64,000 nucleotides of DNA. Source: Sphingomonas sp. Leaf357. GTDB taxonomy: Bacteria > Pseudomonadota > Alphaproteobacteria > Sphingomonadales > Sphingomonadaceae. This document shows positions 31,310-40,094 of this stretch, in pieces. The first letter of the stretch is position 1; every line of letters starts with the position of its first letter. The stretch is taken from positions 310,001 to 374,000 of the forward strand of contig NZ_LMPM01000002.1 of the NCBI RefSeq assembly GCF_001423845.1, written 5' to 3'. Under the pieces are notes generated by a model, which had not been told where the DNA came from, did no database searches, and was given only the letters and a program-made list of their open reading frames with translations. Both the position numbers and the translations under genes were made by a program.

Positions 31310-32263
31310 GTGGCCGTCTACACGCACGTTTCGGCCGAGGCATTGGCCGGTTTCCTCATGCGTTACGACGTCGGCGAGCTGATCTCGGCCAAGGGCATCG
31401 CCGAGGGGGTCGAGAACAGCAACTATCTGGTCGATACGACTAAGGGCCGTTTCATCCTGACGCTGTACGAGAAGCGCGTCGATGCCGAGGATCTGCCGTT
31501 CTTCTTCGCGATGCTCGATCATCTGGCGGAGCGCGGGAACCCCGTACCGCCCGCGATCAAGGATCGCGAAGGCGTGACGATCCAGACGCTGGAAGGCCGG
31601 GCGGCGTGCCTGATCCAGTTCCTGCCGGGAGTTTCCCTGTCGCATCCGACGGCGGTACAGGCGCTGTCCTCCGGCAAAGCGCTGGGGCGGATGCACGAAT
31701 CGCTCAAGGATTTTGCGCCGACCCGCCCGAACTCGATGGGCGTCGACACCTGGCGGCCATTGTATGAACGCTGCGGCCATAGCCTGAACCAGATCGCGCC
31801 CGGCCTGTACGACGATCTCGGCCGCGCCCTCGATTCCGTTGTCGGTCGCTGGGATGCGAGCGCGTTCGACGTGTCCGTGATCCACGCCGATCTGTTCCCG
31901 GACAACGTGCTGATGCGCGGTGACGAGGTGGGCGGGCTGATCGACTTCTATTTCGCATGCAGCGACATCCGGGTCTACGATCTGGCGATCATGCACAGCG
32001 CCTGGGCGTTCGATGCGACTGGCCGGACCTACGATCCGGCGGTCGGCGATGCGCTGATCTCGGGCTACGAAACCCATTTTCCGCTGAGCCATTTCGAACG
32101 CACGCAATTCCCATTGCTCGCCAGCGGATCGTGCCTGCGCTTCGCCTTGTCGCGCGCATGGGATTGGCTGAACACGCCGGCCGATGCGCTGGTGACCCGC
32201 AAGGATCCGCTCGCCTACTGGCGGCGGCTAGCCCATTACGCTCCGGATCTCGCCAACACATGA
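31310..32263 (+). CDS. thrB: Homoserine kinase (APH-fold type)
   Basis: A 317-residue phosphotransferase of the choline-kinase/aminoglycoside-phosphotransferase fold, the form of ThrB found in alphaproteobacteria. It phosphorylates homoserine in threonine synthesis. It begins [20 protein letters not shown] and carries the ATP site [20 protein letters not shown]. The catalytic loop is [13 protein letters not shown], and the Mg site is [13 protein letters not shown] 31310 directly follows the ispH TGA and has no independent SD, so translation is probably coupled. Its stop overlaps the rnhA ATG (ATGA). Confidence 0.94.
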   Translation: MAVYTHVSAEALAGFLMRYDVGELISAKGIAEGVENSNYLVDTTKGRFILTLYEKRVDAEDLPFFFAMLDHLAERGNPVPPAIKDREGVTIQTLEGRAACLIQFLPGVSLSHPTAVQALSSGKALGRMHESLKDFAPTRPNSMGVDTWRPLYERCGHSLNQIAPGLYDDLGRALDSVVGRWDASAFDVSVIHADLFPDNVLMRGDEVGGLIDFYFACSDIRVYDLAIMHSAWAFDATGRTYDPAVGDALISGYETHFPLSHFERTQFPLLASGSCLRFALSRAWDWLNTPADALVTRKDPLAYWRRLAHYAPDLANT

Positions 32264-32721
32264 CCGAGCCGACCAAAGAAATGTCGCGCGTGGAGATCGC
32301 CACCGATGGCGCGTGCAAGGGCAATCCCGGCCCCGGCGGCTGGGGCGCGCTGGTCCGTTCCGGTGCCGCGGAGAAGGAATTGTCGGGCGGCGAGAAGCTG
32401 ACGACCAACAATCGCATGGAGCTGACCGCGGCGATCGAAGGGCTGAATGCGCTGAAGCGACCCTGCCGCGTCACGTTGTCGACCGACAGCCGTTATGTGA
32501 TGGATGGCCTGACCAAGTGGATCAAGGGCTGGCAGAAGAATGGCTGGAAGACCGCCGCGAAACAGCCGGTAAAGAATGCCGATCTGTGGCAGGCTTTGCT
32601 CGACGCGGCCAAGCCGCACCGGATCGAGTGGGTGTGGGTCAAGGGTCATGCCGGACACCCGGACAACGAGCGCGTCGACAAACTGGCGAGCGATGCCGCG
32701 GTGATGGCGGGGCGCAGCTAG
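32260..32721 (+). CDS. rnhA: Ribonuclease HI
   Basis: A 153-residue enzyme removing RNA from RNA-DNA hybrids. The four carboxylates are visible: Asp in [17 protein letters not shown], Glu in [12 protein letters not shown], Asp in [10 protein letters not shown], and Asp in [19 protein letters not shown] 32260 overlaps the thrB stop by four bases; an in-frame ATG at 32281 would give 146 residues, also compatible with the family. It is the last gene of the ispH-thrB-rnhA operon and is followed by a palindromic repeat. Confidence 0.96.
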   Translation: MTEPTKEMSRVEIATDGACKGNPGPGGWGALVRSGAAEKELSGGEKLTTNNRMELTAAIEGLNALKRPCRVTLSTDSRYVMDGLTKWIKGWQKNGWKTAAKQPVKNADLWQALLDAAKPHRIEWVWVKGHAGHPDNERVDKLASDAAVMAGRS

Positions 32722-32780
32722 ATTCTCTCCGAACCCGGAAGGATCAGAGCATTATGATGTGAGGTCGAACCATCGCCCTT

Positions 32781-32867
32781 CCGTTCGTCCTGAGCTTGTC
32801 GAAGGACGTGTTCTAGGGACAGCCGGAGCGTGTGGAACACGTCCTTCGAAAGGCTCAGCACGAACGG
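32781..32867. repeat. Imperfect 33-bp inverted repeat (TTCGACAGGCTCAG family)
   Basis: Arms 32781-32813 and 32835-32867 pair over 33 bp with few mismatches (CCGTTCGT...GGACGTGTTC / GAACACGTCC...CGAACGG). It is one of several copies of a dispersed element whose core reads GAGC(T/C)TGTCGAAGG; related copies are at 60903 and 61870. It lies between convergent genes and could act as a bidirectional hairpin. Confidence 0.85.
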
Positions 32868-32888
32868 TACTTTTGAAATTATCACGCT

Positions 32889-33974
32889 CTAGAATCGCGT
32901 CGGCGCGTAGACGGCGGGATCGATCGCGGCCACGCTTTCGTCCGGCGTGACGCCCAATAGCAACGCCGCAGCCAGCTCCGCCGCAGCGGGAGCGGTCTGG
33001 ATGCCGAAGCCGCCCTGCCCCGCGCACCAGAAAAAACCCGGCACGTGAGCATCGAAGCCGTAGACGGGAAGGCGATCGGGCGCGAAGCTGCGCAGTCCGG
33101 CCCAGCGCCGCTCGACCGCCGTCACGCGCCAATCCACCACGTGTTCGAACCGATCGATGCCGATCGCGACGTCCAGCTCCTCGGGCTGCACGTCGTGCGG
33201 ATCGACCGGCGTCTCGTCGTGCGGGCTGAGCCATAGCCGTCCGCCCGCTTCAGGCTTGAAATAGAAATTGCCCGAAATGTCCGCGACGTGCGGCAAGCCC
33301 TCGTGCGAAGGCGGATCGGTCCGAAGTTGCACGACTGTGCGCCGATAGGGCTGGATGCCGATCGGCGCCGCGCCGGCGACCCGCGCGATCGAATCGGCCC
33401 AGGCGCCGGCCGCATCGACGACGACGGCCGCTTCGAACATGCCCGCCTCGGTATCGAGTCGCCACGCGCCGCCGACCCGCTCCGCCGCGCGCAGCCCGGC
33501 TTGCGTCACCAGAGTTACGCCGGTCCGCTTGGCTCTTGCGAGGCAATCGGCGTGCAGGGCCGCGACATCGATATAGGCGCTGCTCGCCTCCATCACTCCG
33601 AGCGTCCAATCGGGCCGCAGTCCCGGCACCAGCGCTGCCGGATCGACCGAGTTCAGCACTACCCCCGTGCCGGCGAACTCGGCGAGAAATTCATCGATCT
33701 TCGCCGTATCCTCGGCGCGACCGATATGCAGCGATCCCAAAGGCTGCAGGAAGCCGCCATCGCGCAACGCCGGCCCAGAGGCGGTGGTCAGCGGCTGCAC
33801 GCCTGGCCCGCCATAGCTTTCCGACCAGAATGCCGCCGAACGTCCGGTCGCGTGATAGCCGGGCAGATCCTCAGCCTCGAGCAACAGCACCGAGGCGCGG
33901 GGCCCGATCGCAGCAGCGAGGCTCGCACCGGCGATACCGGCCCCGACGATCGCGATATCGTAACGTCCGCTCAA
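32889..33974 (-). CDS. FAD-dependent D-amino-acid oxidase/dehydrogenase family protein
   Basis: A 361-residue DAO-family flavoprotein. The dinucleotide-binding motif is IAIVGAGIAGASLAAAIGP at the N-terminus. GYHATGRSAAFWSESYGGP follows and is like that of D-arginine dehydrogenases. Internal VVVDAAGAWADSIARVAGA and C-terminal FFWCAGQGGFGIQTAPAAA complete the fold. It probably oxidises a D-amino acid or imino acid, substrate unproven. Its start overlaps the stop of the upstream alpha/beta hydrolase gene (33971-33974), so the two are co-translated. Confidence 0.88.
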   Translation of the reverse strand: MSGRYDIAIVGAGIAGASLAAAIGPRASVLLLEAEDLPGYHATGRSAAFWSESYGGPGVQPLTTASGPALRDGGFLQPLGSLHIGRAEDTAKIDEFLAEFAGTGVVLNSVDPAALVPGLRPDWTLGVMEASSAYIDVAALHADCLARAKRTGVTLVTQAGLRAAERVGGAWRLDTEAGMFEAAVVVDAAGAWADSIARVAGAAPIGIQPYRRTVVQLRTDPPSHEGLPHVADISGNFYFKPEAGGRLWLSPHDETPVDPHDVQPEELDVAIGIDRFEHVVDWRVTAVERRWAGLRSFAPDRLPVYGFDAHVPGFFWCAGQGGFGIQTAPAAAELAAALLLGVTPDESVAAIDPAVYAPTRF

Positions 33975-34930
33975 CGAGGCGGCGCTTGCGAAGCGAGGAA
34001 TCGGTCGATTGCGGCAAGCGCCTCGTCGCGCACCCCGTCTGCTTCGCGAAGGATTTCGTGCGCCGACTCATTGCCGAAACGCACGACTTCGGCAGCGGGC
34101 AGCTTGCTCGCGACGGACAAAGCAGCCTTGGGATCGACCAGTTGGTCCGCATCCGCGACGATCATCAGGGTCGGCACACGCATCTGTGCGAGGCGGGGAT
34201 CGGCGCGCTGGATGCGGGTCGAGGCAAATCCCTCGACCAGCCACTTCCAGCTCGGCGGGCCGAGCACGATCTCCGGCTTGGTCTGCTGCCAGTATATCTC
34301 GTCGGCATAGCGATCGGCGTCGTGCGTCAGCAGCGATTCCCGCGTGCTCGTCGTGGCGGGACGCTCGTTACCCTTCCACGCCGCCCGCGCGGGGTTGCCG
34401 AGGCCGCTCACGATCCGCGCCAGCCGCTCCCCCGCCCGGGCCCCGACGGGAGAATGCAGCCCCAGCATCGGCGCGATCAACACGGCGGCATTCGGGGTCG
34501 CTACGCCTTCCGTCATAGCTCGGAGCACGAGATGTCCGCCCATCGAATGGCCCATCAGCACATGCGGCCCCGGCGTCGCGGCGGCCCATGCCGGCCAGAA
34601 AGCGGCGAAATCGGCAATGTACGTCGCGAAATCCTCGACGTGACCGACATGGGGGTCGGGCGACAGCCGCCCGGAGCCGCCCTGCCCGCGCCAGTCCAGC
34701 GCGCTGACCGACCAGCCGGCATCGTGCCAGTGCGCGAAGGTCTCGAGATATTTTTCGAAGATATCGCCCCGCCCGGTCTGGAACAGGATCGACCCACGCC
34801 CGGACCCGGACGCTGCCCCGGTCGCCGGCCAGTCGAACCGCCGCAGCGCCCAGCCGTCGGGTGCGCGCCACGATGTGATCGCGGCATCGGCGGGAATCTC
34901 GCGACGATAATGAGCAGGGGCAAAAGGCAT
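33971..34930 (-). CDS. Alpha/beta hydrolase (lysophospholipase/monoglyceride lipase-like)
   Basis: A 319-residue hydrolase. The nucleophile elbow is LMGHSMGGHLVLR, the catalytic Asp is probably in IVADADQLVDPKAA, and the His in GNESAHEILRE. FQTGRGDIFEKYLET and SALDWRGQGGSGR are typical of the PldB/monoacylglycerol-lipase group. ATG 34930 (MPFAPAHYRREIP) is chosen on family length; upstream frame to 35179 overlaps cpaA. It is the first gene of a two-gene operon with the FAD enzyme and diverges from cpaA across 49 bases. Confidence 0.88.
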   Translation of the reverse strand: MPFAPAHYRREIPADAAITSWRAPDGWALRRFDWPATGAASGSGRGSILFQTGRGDIFEKYLETFAHWHDAGWSVSALDWRGQGGSGRLSPDPHVGHVEDFATYIADFAAFWPAWAAATPGPHVLMGHSMGGHLVLRAMTEGVATPNAAVLIAPMLGLHSPVGARAGERLARIVSGLGNPARAAWKGNERPATTSTRESLLTHDADRYADEIYWQQTKPEIVLGPPSWKWLVEGFASTRIQRADPRLAQMRVPTLMIVADADQLVDPKAALSVASKLPAAEVVRFGNESAHEILREADGVRDEALAAIDRFLASQAPPR

Positions 34931-34979
34931 CGGGCGATGGTTACTTTTTGGAAAGGCCGATAGTCTAGGAAATTCCCCT

Positions 34980-35453
34980 ATGGGCTGGGGAAATCCGACG
35001 ACGTTGCTGCTGGGCGCTTTGGTGCTCCTTCTGGTTTCCGCCGGAATCCAGGACGCGCGGGTCCGCGAGATCGCCAACTGGAAGAACGCCGCCATCGCCC
35101 TGCTCGCGCCCCTGTGGTGGTGGGCGAACGGTCTGCAGATGTGGCCGGACATCGTCGTCCAATTGGGCGTCGCCTTCACCGTCTTCGGCCTGTTCTGCGT
35201 CGCGTTCCATTTCGGCTGGATGGGTGGCGGCGACGTGAAGATGATCGGCGCGTTGGCGCTGTGGTTTCCGTTCGTCGCCTTGTCTTCGCTGCTGATCGTT
35301 ATGTCGCTGATCGGCGGCGCGCTGACGATTCTGATGATGATCGAACAAAAACTGCAGAAAAAGTCCGGCGGTATCGAAATTCCTTACGGTGTGGCGATCG
35401 CGATCGCCGCTTTATTCGCCATTCGCGAACCGATTTTTAACCAATTTACGTGA
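34980..35453 (+). CDS. cpaA: Prepilin peptidase CpaA (A24 family)
   Basis: A 157-residue inner-membrane aspartyl protease that cleaves Flp-type prepilins. The two catalytic Asp are visible in LLVSAGIQDARVREIAN and in the MGGGDVKMIGA motif. Four to five transmembrane helices are present, as usual for the short CpaA form without the N-methylation domain. It is the first gene of the Tad pilus cluster here; no flp pilin gene is found next to it. Confidence 0.93.
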   Translation: MGWGNPTTLLLGALVLLLVSAGIQDARVREIANWKNAAIALLAPLWWWANGLQMWPDIVVQLGVAFTVFGLFCVAFHFGWMGGGDVKMIGALALWFPFVALSSLLIVMSLIGGALTILMMIEQKLQKKSGGIEIPYGVAIAIAALFAIREPIFNQFT

Positions 35454-35502
35454 TTGATTAACGCGGGATCAACCGATCCGCGTCCGAGAGGTACGAAGCG
35501 TC

Positions 35503-36540
35503 ATGGATACCCGTAAGATCGTCCTGCTGGTGGGTGCGCTGTTTGTAGCAGCCCTTACCGCATTCATGGCCAGGAGCCTGATCTCCGGCAGCGCCACGCC
35601 CCAGGCGGGCGCCGCGGTGGTGGCAGGCGTTCCGGTCGATGGCCCCGAAGTGCTCGTCGCCACCCGCGCCTTGCCGGTCGGCACGATCCTGGATGCCACC
35701 GCGCTGAAGTTTCAGCCATGGCCGAAGGATCTCGTCGAGAACGCTTATTATCTGAAGGCGGGCACCGACCTGAAGTCGTTGCAGGGCACCGTGGTCCGCG
35801 CCGCGATCACGGCGGGTCAGCCGCTGACGCAGGGCTCGCTGGTCAAGCCGGGCGATCGCGGCTTCCTCGCCGCAGCGCTCGGGCCGGGCATGCGCGCGGT
35901 GACGATCCCGATTTCGTCGCAGGCCGGCGTCGCCGGCTTCGTCTTCCCGGGCGACCGCATCGACCTGATCCTGACGCAGACGGTGGCTGGCGGCGGCGAT
36001 GGCCCCCCGCTCAAGGCATCCGAGACGATCATGCGCAACCTGCGCGTCCTGGCGACCGACCAGCGCACCGACAATACGGTCGGCGAAGACGGCAAGACGG
36101 TGGTGCGCGGCTTTTCCAACGTGACGATCGAGGCTTCGCCCTCGCTCGCCGAACGGATCGCCGTCGCCCAGACGCTGGGCACGCTCTCGCTGTCGCTCCG
36201 GTCGATCGCCGACAACTCGTCGGAACTCGAACAGGCGATCGCCAACGGCGATATCAAGGTGCCCGAGGGTAACGACCCCAAGGCCGAGAAGGCCATGTTC
36301 GCGAAGCTGGCGAGCCAGCCGGCAACCGGCAACAACACCTTCGCCGTCGGCGGCGACGTGTCGCGCTTCCAGCGCCGCACCGTGCCCGGCAAGAGCGTCA
36401 GCATGCCGGAAACGCCGAGCGGGGCACCAGTCCCGGTGGCAGCCGGCACATATCCCGGGGCAGCGGTTTCGACCGGGCCGATGGTGCGCATCGCGCGCGG
36501 TAATTCTGTGACCGAAGTTCCGGTCGGGGGGAAGAAGTGA
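35503..36540 (+). CDS. cpaB: Flp pilus assembly protein CpaB/RcpC
   Basis: A 345-residue periplasmic protein. An N-terminal membrane anchor (IVLLVGALFVAALTAFMARSL) is followed by a SAF-like domain (VLVATRALPVGTILDATALKF) and the RcpC/CpaB domain (GMRAVTIPISSQAGVAGFVF, PGDRIDLILTQ). It probably stabilises the secretin. It ends TEVPVGGKK, and its TGA overlaps the ATG of cpaC by one base. The start is preceded by GAGAGGTACGAAGCGTC, an acceptable SD. Confidence 0.95.
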   Translation: MDTRKIVLLVGALFVAALTAFMARSLISGSATPQAGAAVVAGVPVDGPEVLVATRALPVGTILDATALKFQPWPKDLVENAYYLKAGTDLKSLQGTVVRAAITAGQPLTQGSLVKPGDRGFLAAALGPGMRAVTIPISSQAGVAGFVFPGDRIDLILTQTVAGGGDGPPLKASETIMRNLRVLATDQRTDNTVGEDGKTVVRGFSNVTIEASPSLAERIAVAQTLGTLSLSLRSIADNSSELEQAIANGDIKVPEGNDPKAEKAMFAKLASQPATGNNTFAVGGDVSRFQRRTVPGKSVSMPETPSGAPVPVAAGTYPGAAVSTGPMVRIARGNSVTEVPVGGKK

Positions 36541-38111
36541 TGCGTTTCGTCAACACGCCGATCGGCTGGCCGCTGGCCGCCGCGATGATGGCGGCCACCA
36601 TGGCCGGCACGGCATCGCAGGCACCGGCCCAGAGCACTGCCGGCACACCGGTCCTTCAGGTCAATACCGGCCGTGGCCGTCTGATCACCCTGCCCCGCCC
36701 GATCACCGACATCTTCGTCGCCAGCGATGCGATCGCCGATGTGCAAGTGAAGTCTCCGACACAGATCTACGTGTTCGGCAAAGGGCCCGGCGAGACGACC
36801 ATCTCGGCGACCGGCAAGGGCGGCGTCGTCGTTTATTCCGCCACCGTGCGGGTGGGCAACAATTTCGACTCGATCCAGCAGATGCTGAACCTGGCGATGC
36901 CGGAAGCGCAGATCACCGCGACGCCGATGAATGGCCTGGTCCTGCTCACCGGCGTCGTCCTGTCCCCCTCCGATGCGGAAGAGGCCGCGCGTCTCGTCCA
37001 GGCCTATGTCGGCGACGCGACCAAGGTCCTCAGTCACCTCAAGACCGCGACACCGCTGCAGGTGAATCTCCAGGTCAAGTTCGCCGAAGTCAGCCGCAGT
37101 TTCATCAAGAACATCGGTGTGCGACTGAACACGAGCGATGGTCTGGGCGCGACCTCCGCAAGCCCCACTGTCCCGCTGACGACCGGTACGATCGTGCAGT
37201 CCAACTCCGGCAATGCCGGCACGATCACCTACGCGATCGATCCGTCGACCGGACAGGCATATAAGTCCTCGACCCTGGCGACGGGCGCGTTCCGCTCGAC
37301 GCTCGGTCTGGCCGGGCGCGCACTGGGGACCAATTTCCTCGCCGCGCTCGATCTCGGCGAAACCGTCGGTCAGGTGTCCACGCTGGCCACGCCGAACCTC
37401 ACCGCGATGTCGGGCGAGACCGGCACCTTCTTGGTTGGGGGCGAAGTCCCCATTTTGATCAGCCAGGGGCAAGGGGCCGTGTCGGTAGAATATAAACCCT
37501 ACGGCATCAGCCTGACCTATACCCCGACGGTGCTGGCCGACGGCCGGATCTCGCTGCGCCTGCGCGCCGAAGTGTCGCAGTTGACCGCCGCCGGTTCGGT
37601 ACAGCTCAACAACACCGTCATACAGGGCATCAGCACGCGGCGCACGGAAACGACGATCGAGCTCGGCTCCGGCCAGAGCTTCATGACCGCCGGCCTGCTG
37701 CAAAACGATCATAACAATTCGATCGAGAAGACCCCCGGTCTCGGCGACGTGCCCGTCCTCGGCGCGCTGTTCCGATCGAACGGCTTCAGGCGCAACGAGA
37801 CCGAACTCGTCATCGTCGTTACCCCGTATCTGGTGAAACCGGTCAACGCGAACGACATCGTCCTGCCGACCGACGGCTATCAGGCACCGACCGATCTGGA
37901 ACGCGTGCTGCTCGGCAAACTTGGCGGCGGCGTCTCCGGCGGCAGCCGGCCGAAGCCGAGCATGGCCGCGCCGGAAACGGCGACGCCGGCGCTCGGCGCG
38001 GTCGCGCCCGCGCTGCCCGCTCCCAAGGCCGACGTCCGCCGCGAGGAAAAGGCCGAGCCGCCGAAATCGAAGAAGGGCGCGACCCCCGCGCCCGGCTTCT
38101 CGTTCAATTGA
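36540..38111 (+). CDS. cpaC: Tad pilus outer-membrane secretin CpaC/RcpA
   Basis: A 523-residue secretin forming the pilus pore. The signal peptide ends around AQAPAQS. A pilus-formation N-terminal domain follows (GRGRLITLPRPITDIFVASD), then a BON-like segment (NGLVLLTGVVLSPSDAEEA). The type II/III secretin core includes VGGEVPILISQGQGAVSVEYKPYG and TRRTETTIELGSGQSFMTAGL, ending with FRRNETELVIVVTPYLVKP. The C-terminus is a Pro/Ala/Lys-rich tail. ATG 36540 overlaps the cpaB stop; the adjacent GTG at 36537 is in the same frame. Confidence 0.96.
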   Translation: MRFVNTPIGWPLAAAMMAATMAGTASQAPAQSTAGTPVLQVNTGRGRLITLPRPITDIFVASDAIADVQVKSPTQIYVFGKGPGETTISATGKGGVVVYSATVRVGNNFDSIQQMLNLAMPEAQITATPMNGLVLLTGVVLSPSDAEEAARLVQAYVGDATKVLSHLKTATPLQVNLQVKFAEVSRSFIKNIGVRLNTSDGLGATSASPTVPLTTGTIVQSNSGNAGTITYAIDPSTGQAYKSSTLATGAFRSTLGLAGRALGTNFLAALDLGETVGQVSTLATPNLTAMSGETGTFLVGGEVPILISQGQGAVSVEYKPYGISLTYTPTVLADGRISLRLRAEVSQLTAAGSVQLNNTVIQGISTRRTETTIELGSGQSFMTAGLLQNDHNNSIEKTPGLGDVPVLGALFRSNGFRRNETELVIVVTPYLVKPVNANDIVLPTDGYQAPTDLERVLLGKLGGGVSGGSRPKPSMAAPETATPALGAVAPALPAPKADVRREEKAEPPKSKKGATPAPGFSFN

Positions 38112-38134
38112 TCGTTCAGGCAGGAAGAAGCCCC

Positions 38135-38752
38135 ATGTTCATGCCCAACTTCACGCGTAGCATCCTGATCGCGTCCGCCCTGGCCCCGGCTTTGCTGCTC
38201 GGCGCGTGCGGCACGGAAAATCGCGGCCTCGAACCTGTGCACCAGCCGGTCGTCGCCCGCACCGATTATGTGTTCGACGTCGGCACCACGGGCAACCGCC
38301 TCGCGCCCGGAGAGAGCCAGCGGCTTGCCGGCTGGATGGCGGGCCTGCGCCTCGGCTATGGCGACCACGTATCGGTCGACGACCCGGCCGGCGCCAGCAA
38401 CGGCGTGCGCGACGACGTACAGACGCAGCTTTCGCGTTACGGCCTGCTGGTCGCCGACACTGCCCCGCCGACCAACGCACCGATCGCGCCCGGCATGGTG
38501 CGCATCGTGGTCAGCCGCATGAAGGCGACGGTGCCGGGATGCCCGGATTACAGCCGCGTCTCGGGCATCGAGTTCGACAGCAACACGTCGTCCAACCATG
38601 GCTGCGGAATCAATTCGAACCTCGCCAGCATGGTCGCCAACCCGGCGGATCTCGTGCTGGGCCAGCCCGGCGCGGACGCTACCGATACGGCCATCGCGGC
38701 CAAGGCGGTCGACGTGTATCGCAAGGCCGCACCGGGCAAGGGAAGCAAATAA
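38135..38752 (+). CDS. cpaD: Tad pilus lipoprotein CpaD
   Basis: A 205-residue outer-membrane lipoprotein of the Tad apparatus. The signal is SILIASALAPALLLGACGTE (lipobox LGAC). CpaD-family segments include YVFDVGTTGNRLAPGESQRLAGW and the C-terminal cysteine-containing PGCPDYSR and SNHGCGINSNLASMVANPADL. ATG 38135 has AGGAAG seven bases upstream. The gene lies in order between secretin and cpaE. Confidence 0.93.
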   Translation: MFMPNFTRSILIASALAPALLLGACGTENRGLEPVHQPVVARTDYVFDVGTTGNRLAPGESQRLAGWMAGLRLGYGDHVSVDDPAGASNGVRDDVQTQLSRYGLLVADTAPPTNAPIAPGMVRIVVSRMKATVPGCPDYSRVSGIEFDSNTSSNHGCGINSNLASMVANPADLVLGQPGADATDTAIAAKAVDVYRKAAPGKGSK

Positions 38753-38755
38753 GCC

Positions 38756-40033
38756 ATGAACGCACCCTTCAATCCCGCCAAGCTCGCGCATCGCGACCCC
38801 TTCGTCGCCTATGTCTGCGACGAAACGACGGCCGAGGCGCTGCGCCCGATCGTCGGCGAAATGGGCTGGGCTCCCGAGAAGGTAAACAAGGGCGGGCTGC
38901 GCAACGCGGTTCAGTCTCTGTCCGTCTCGGCGTCTCCGCAGATCCTGTTCGTCGATCTGTCCGAAAGCGGCGATCCGCTGAATGACATCAACGCGCTGGC
39001 CGAAGTGTGCGAGCCTGGCACCGTCGTGATCGCGGCGGGCCAGGTCAACGACGTGCGGCTGTACCGCGACCTCGTCGTCAGCGGCATCCAGGATTATCTG
39101 TTGAAGCCGCTCGGCCCGGACATGCTGCGTGAGGCGTTCACGCATGCGCAGACCATCCTCAACGCGCCGAAAAACGCCGAGGTCGGCACCGAACGCCCGC
39201 ATTGCTCGACCGCAGTGATCGGTGCGCGGGGCGGCGTCGGCGCATCGACCATCGCGACGTCGGTCGCATGGCTGCTGAGCGACAAGGCCAAGCGCACCAC
39301 CGCGCTGCTCGATCTCGACGTGCATTTCGGCACCGGCGCCCTGACGCTGGATCTCGAACCCGGCCGCGGCCTGACCGACGCGATCGAAAACCCCAGCCGC
39401 ATCGATGGATTGTTCATCGAACGCGCGATGGTGCGATCGAGCGACACGCTGTCGGTGCTGTCGGCCGAGGCTCCGATCAATTCGCCGGTAATGACCGACG
39501 GCAGCGCCTTCTACCAGTTGCAGGAAGAGATGCGGGCCGCGTTCGAATGCACCGTGGTCGATCTGCCGCGTGGCATGCTGGTGCAGCATCCGCACCTGAT
39601 CGCCGATGTGCAGATCGCCGTGCTCGTCACCGAACTGACGCTGGCGGCCGCACGCGACACGATCCGTATCCTGTCCTGGCTGAAATCTAACGCGCCGCAG
39701 ACGAACGTGTTCGTCGTCGCCAATCGTGTCCATGCCGGGCAGTTGGAGATCAGCCGCAAGGACTTCGAAGGCTCGATCGAACGCAAGATCGATTTCGTCG
39801 TGCCGTTCGACCAGAAGCTCGCCGCACAGGCCGCCAAGCTCGGCAAGCCGATGACGGAGGCTGGCAAGGGATCGAAAACGGTCGTCCCGATCGGCGAACT
39901 CGCCACGCAGTTGATGGTGTCCGGCGACGCAGCGGCGGAAGACTCGCCGAAAAAGGGCGGGGCCAAATCGGGAGGATCGCTGATCGGCAAATTCGATCTG
40001 AAAGCGATGCTGTCGAAGAAACCGAAGAAATAA
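38756..40033 (+). CDS. cpaE: Tad pilus localisation ATPase CpaE (MinD/ParA-like)
   Basis: A 425-residue protein with an N-terminal receiver-like pseudo-domain (about residues 15-130). A ParA/MinD-type ATPase domain follows: deviant Walker A GARGGVGASTIATSVAW near residue 156 and LLDLDVHFGTGALTLDLEP. The CpaE family directs Tad apparatus placement at the pole. The C-terminus is a basic Gly/Lys-rich tail (KFDLKAMLSKKPKK). It starts three bases after the cpaD stop. In related genomes cpaF follows; here it does not. Confidence 0.94.
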   Translation: MNAPFNPAKLAHRDPFVAYVCDETTAEALRPIVGEMGWAPEKVNKGGLRNAVQSLSVSASPQILFVDLSESGDPLNDINALAEVCEPGTVVIAAGQVNDVRLYRDLVVSGIQDYLLKPLGPDMLREAFTHAQTILNAPKNAEVGTERPHCSTAVIGARGGVGASTIATSVAWLLSDKAKRTTALLDLDVHFGTGALTLDLEPGRGLTDAIENPSRIDGLFIERAMVRSSDTLSVLSAEAPINSPVMTDGSAFYQLQEEMRAAFECTVVDLPRGMLVQHPHLIADVQIAVLVTELTLAAARDTIRILSWLKSNAPQTNVFVVANRVHAGQLEISRKDFEGSIERKIDFVVPFDQKLAAQAAKLGKPMTEAGKGSKTVVPIGELATQLMVSGDAAAEDSPKKGGAKSGGSLIGKFDLKAMLSKKPKK

Positions 40034-40045
40034 ACAGGCGAAAAT

Positions 40046-40065
40046 GTGCCGTCGGTTGACGGCAC
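40046..40065 (+). other. Perfect 8-bp hairpin in the cpaE-tadB gap
   Basis: GTGCCGTC (40046-40053), loop GGTT, GACGGCAC (40058-40065). It is a stable hairpin in the 61-base spacer where cpaF is normally found. There is no U-tract, so it is not a classic terminator; it may mark a deletion scar or an mRNA processing site. Confidence 0.5.
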
Positions 40066-40094
40066 GGTAACGAAGCGGGGCGCATGATAGCAGC

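Noticed and set aside
29570..32107. 845-codon minus-strand frame
   Set aside because: Only 29570-30235 has a lipoprotein signal and SD; the rest lies opposite ispH and thrB.
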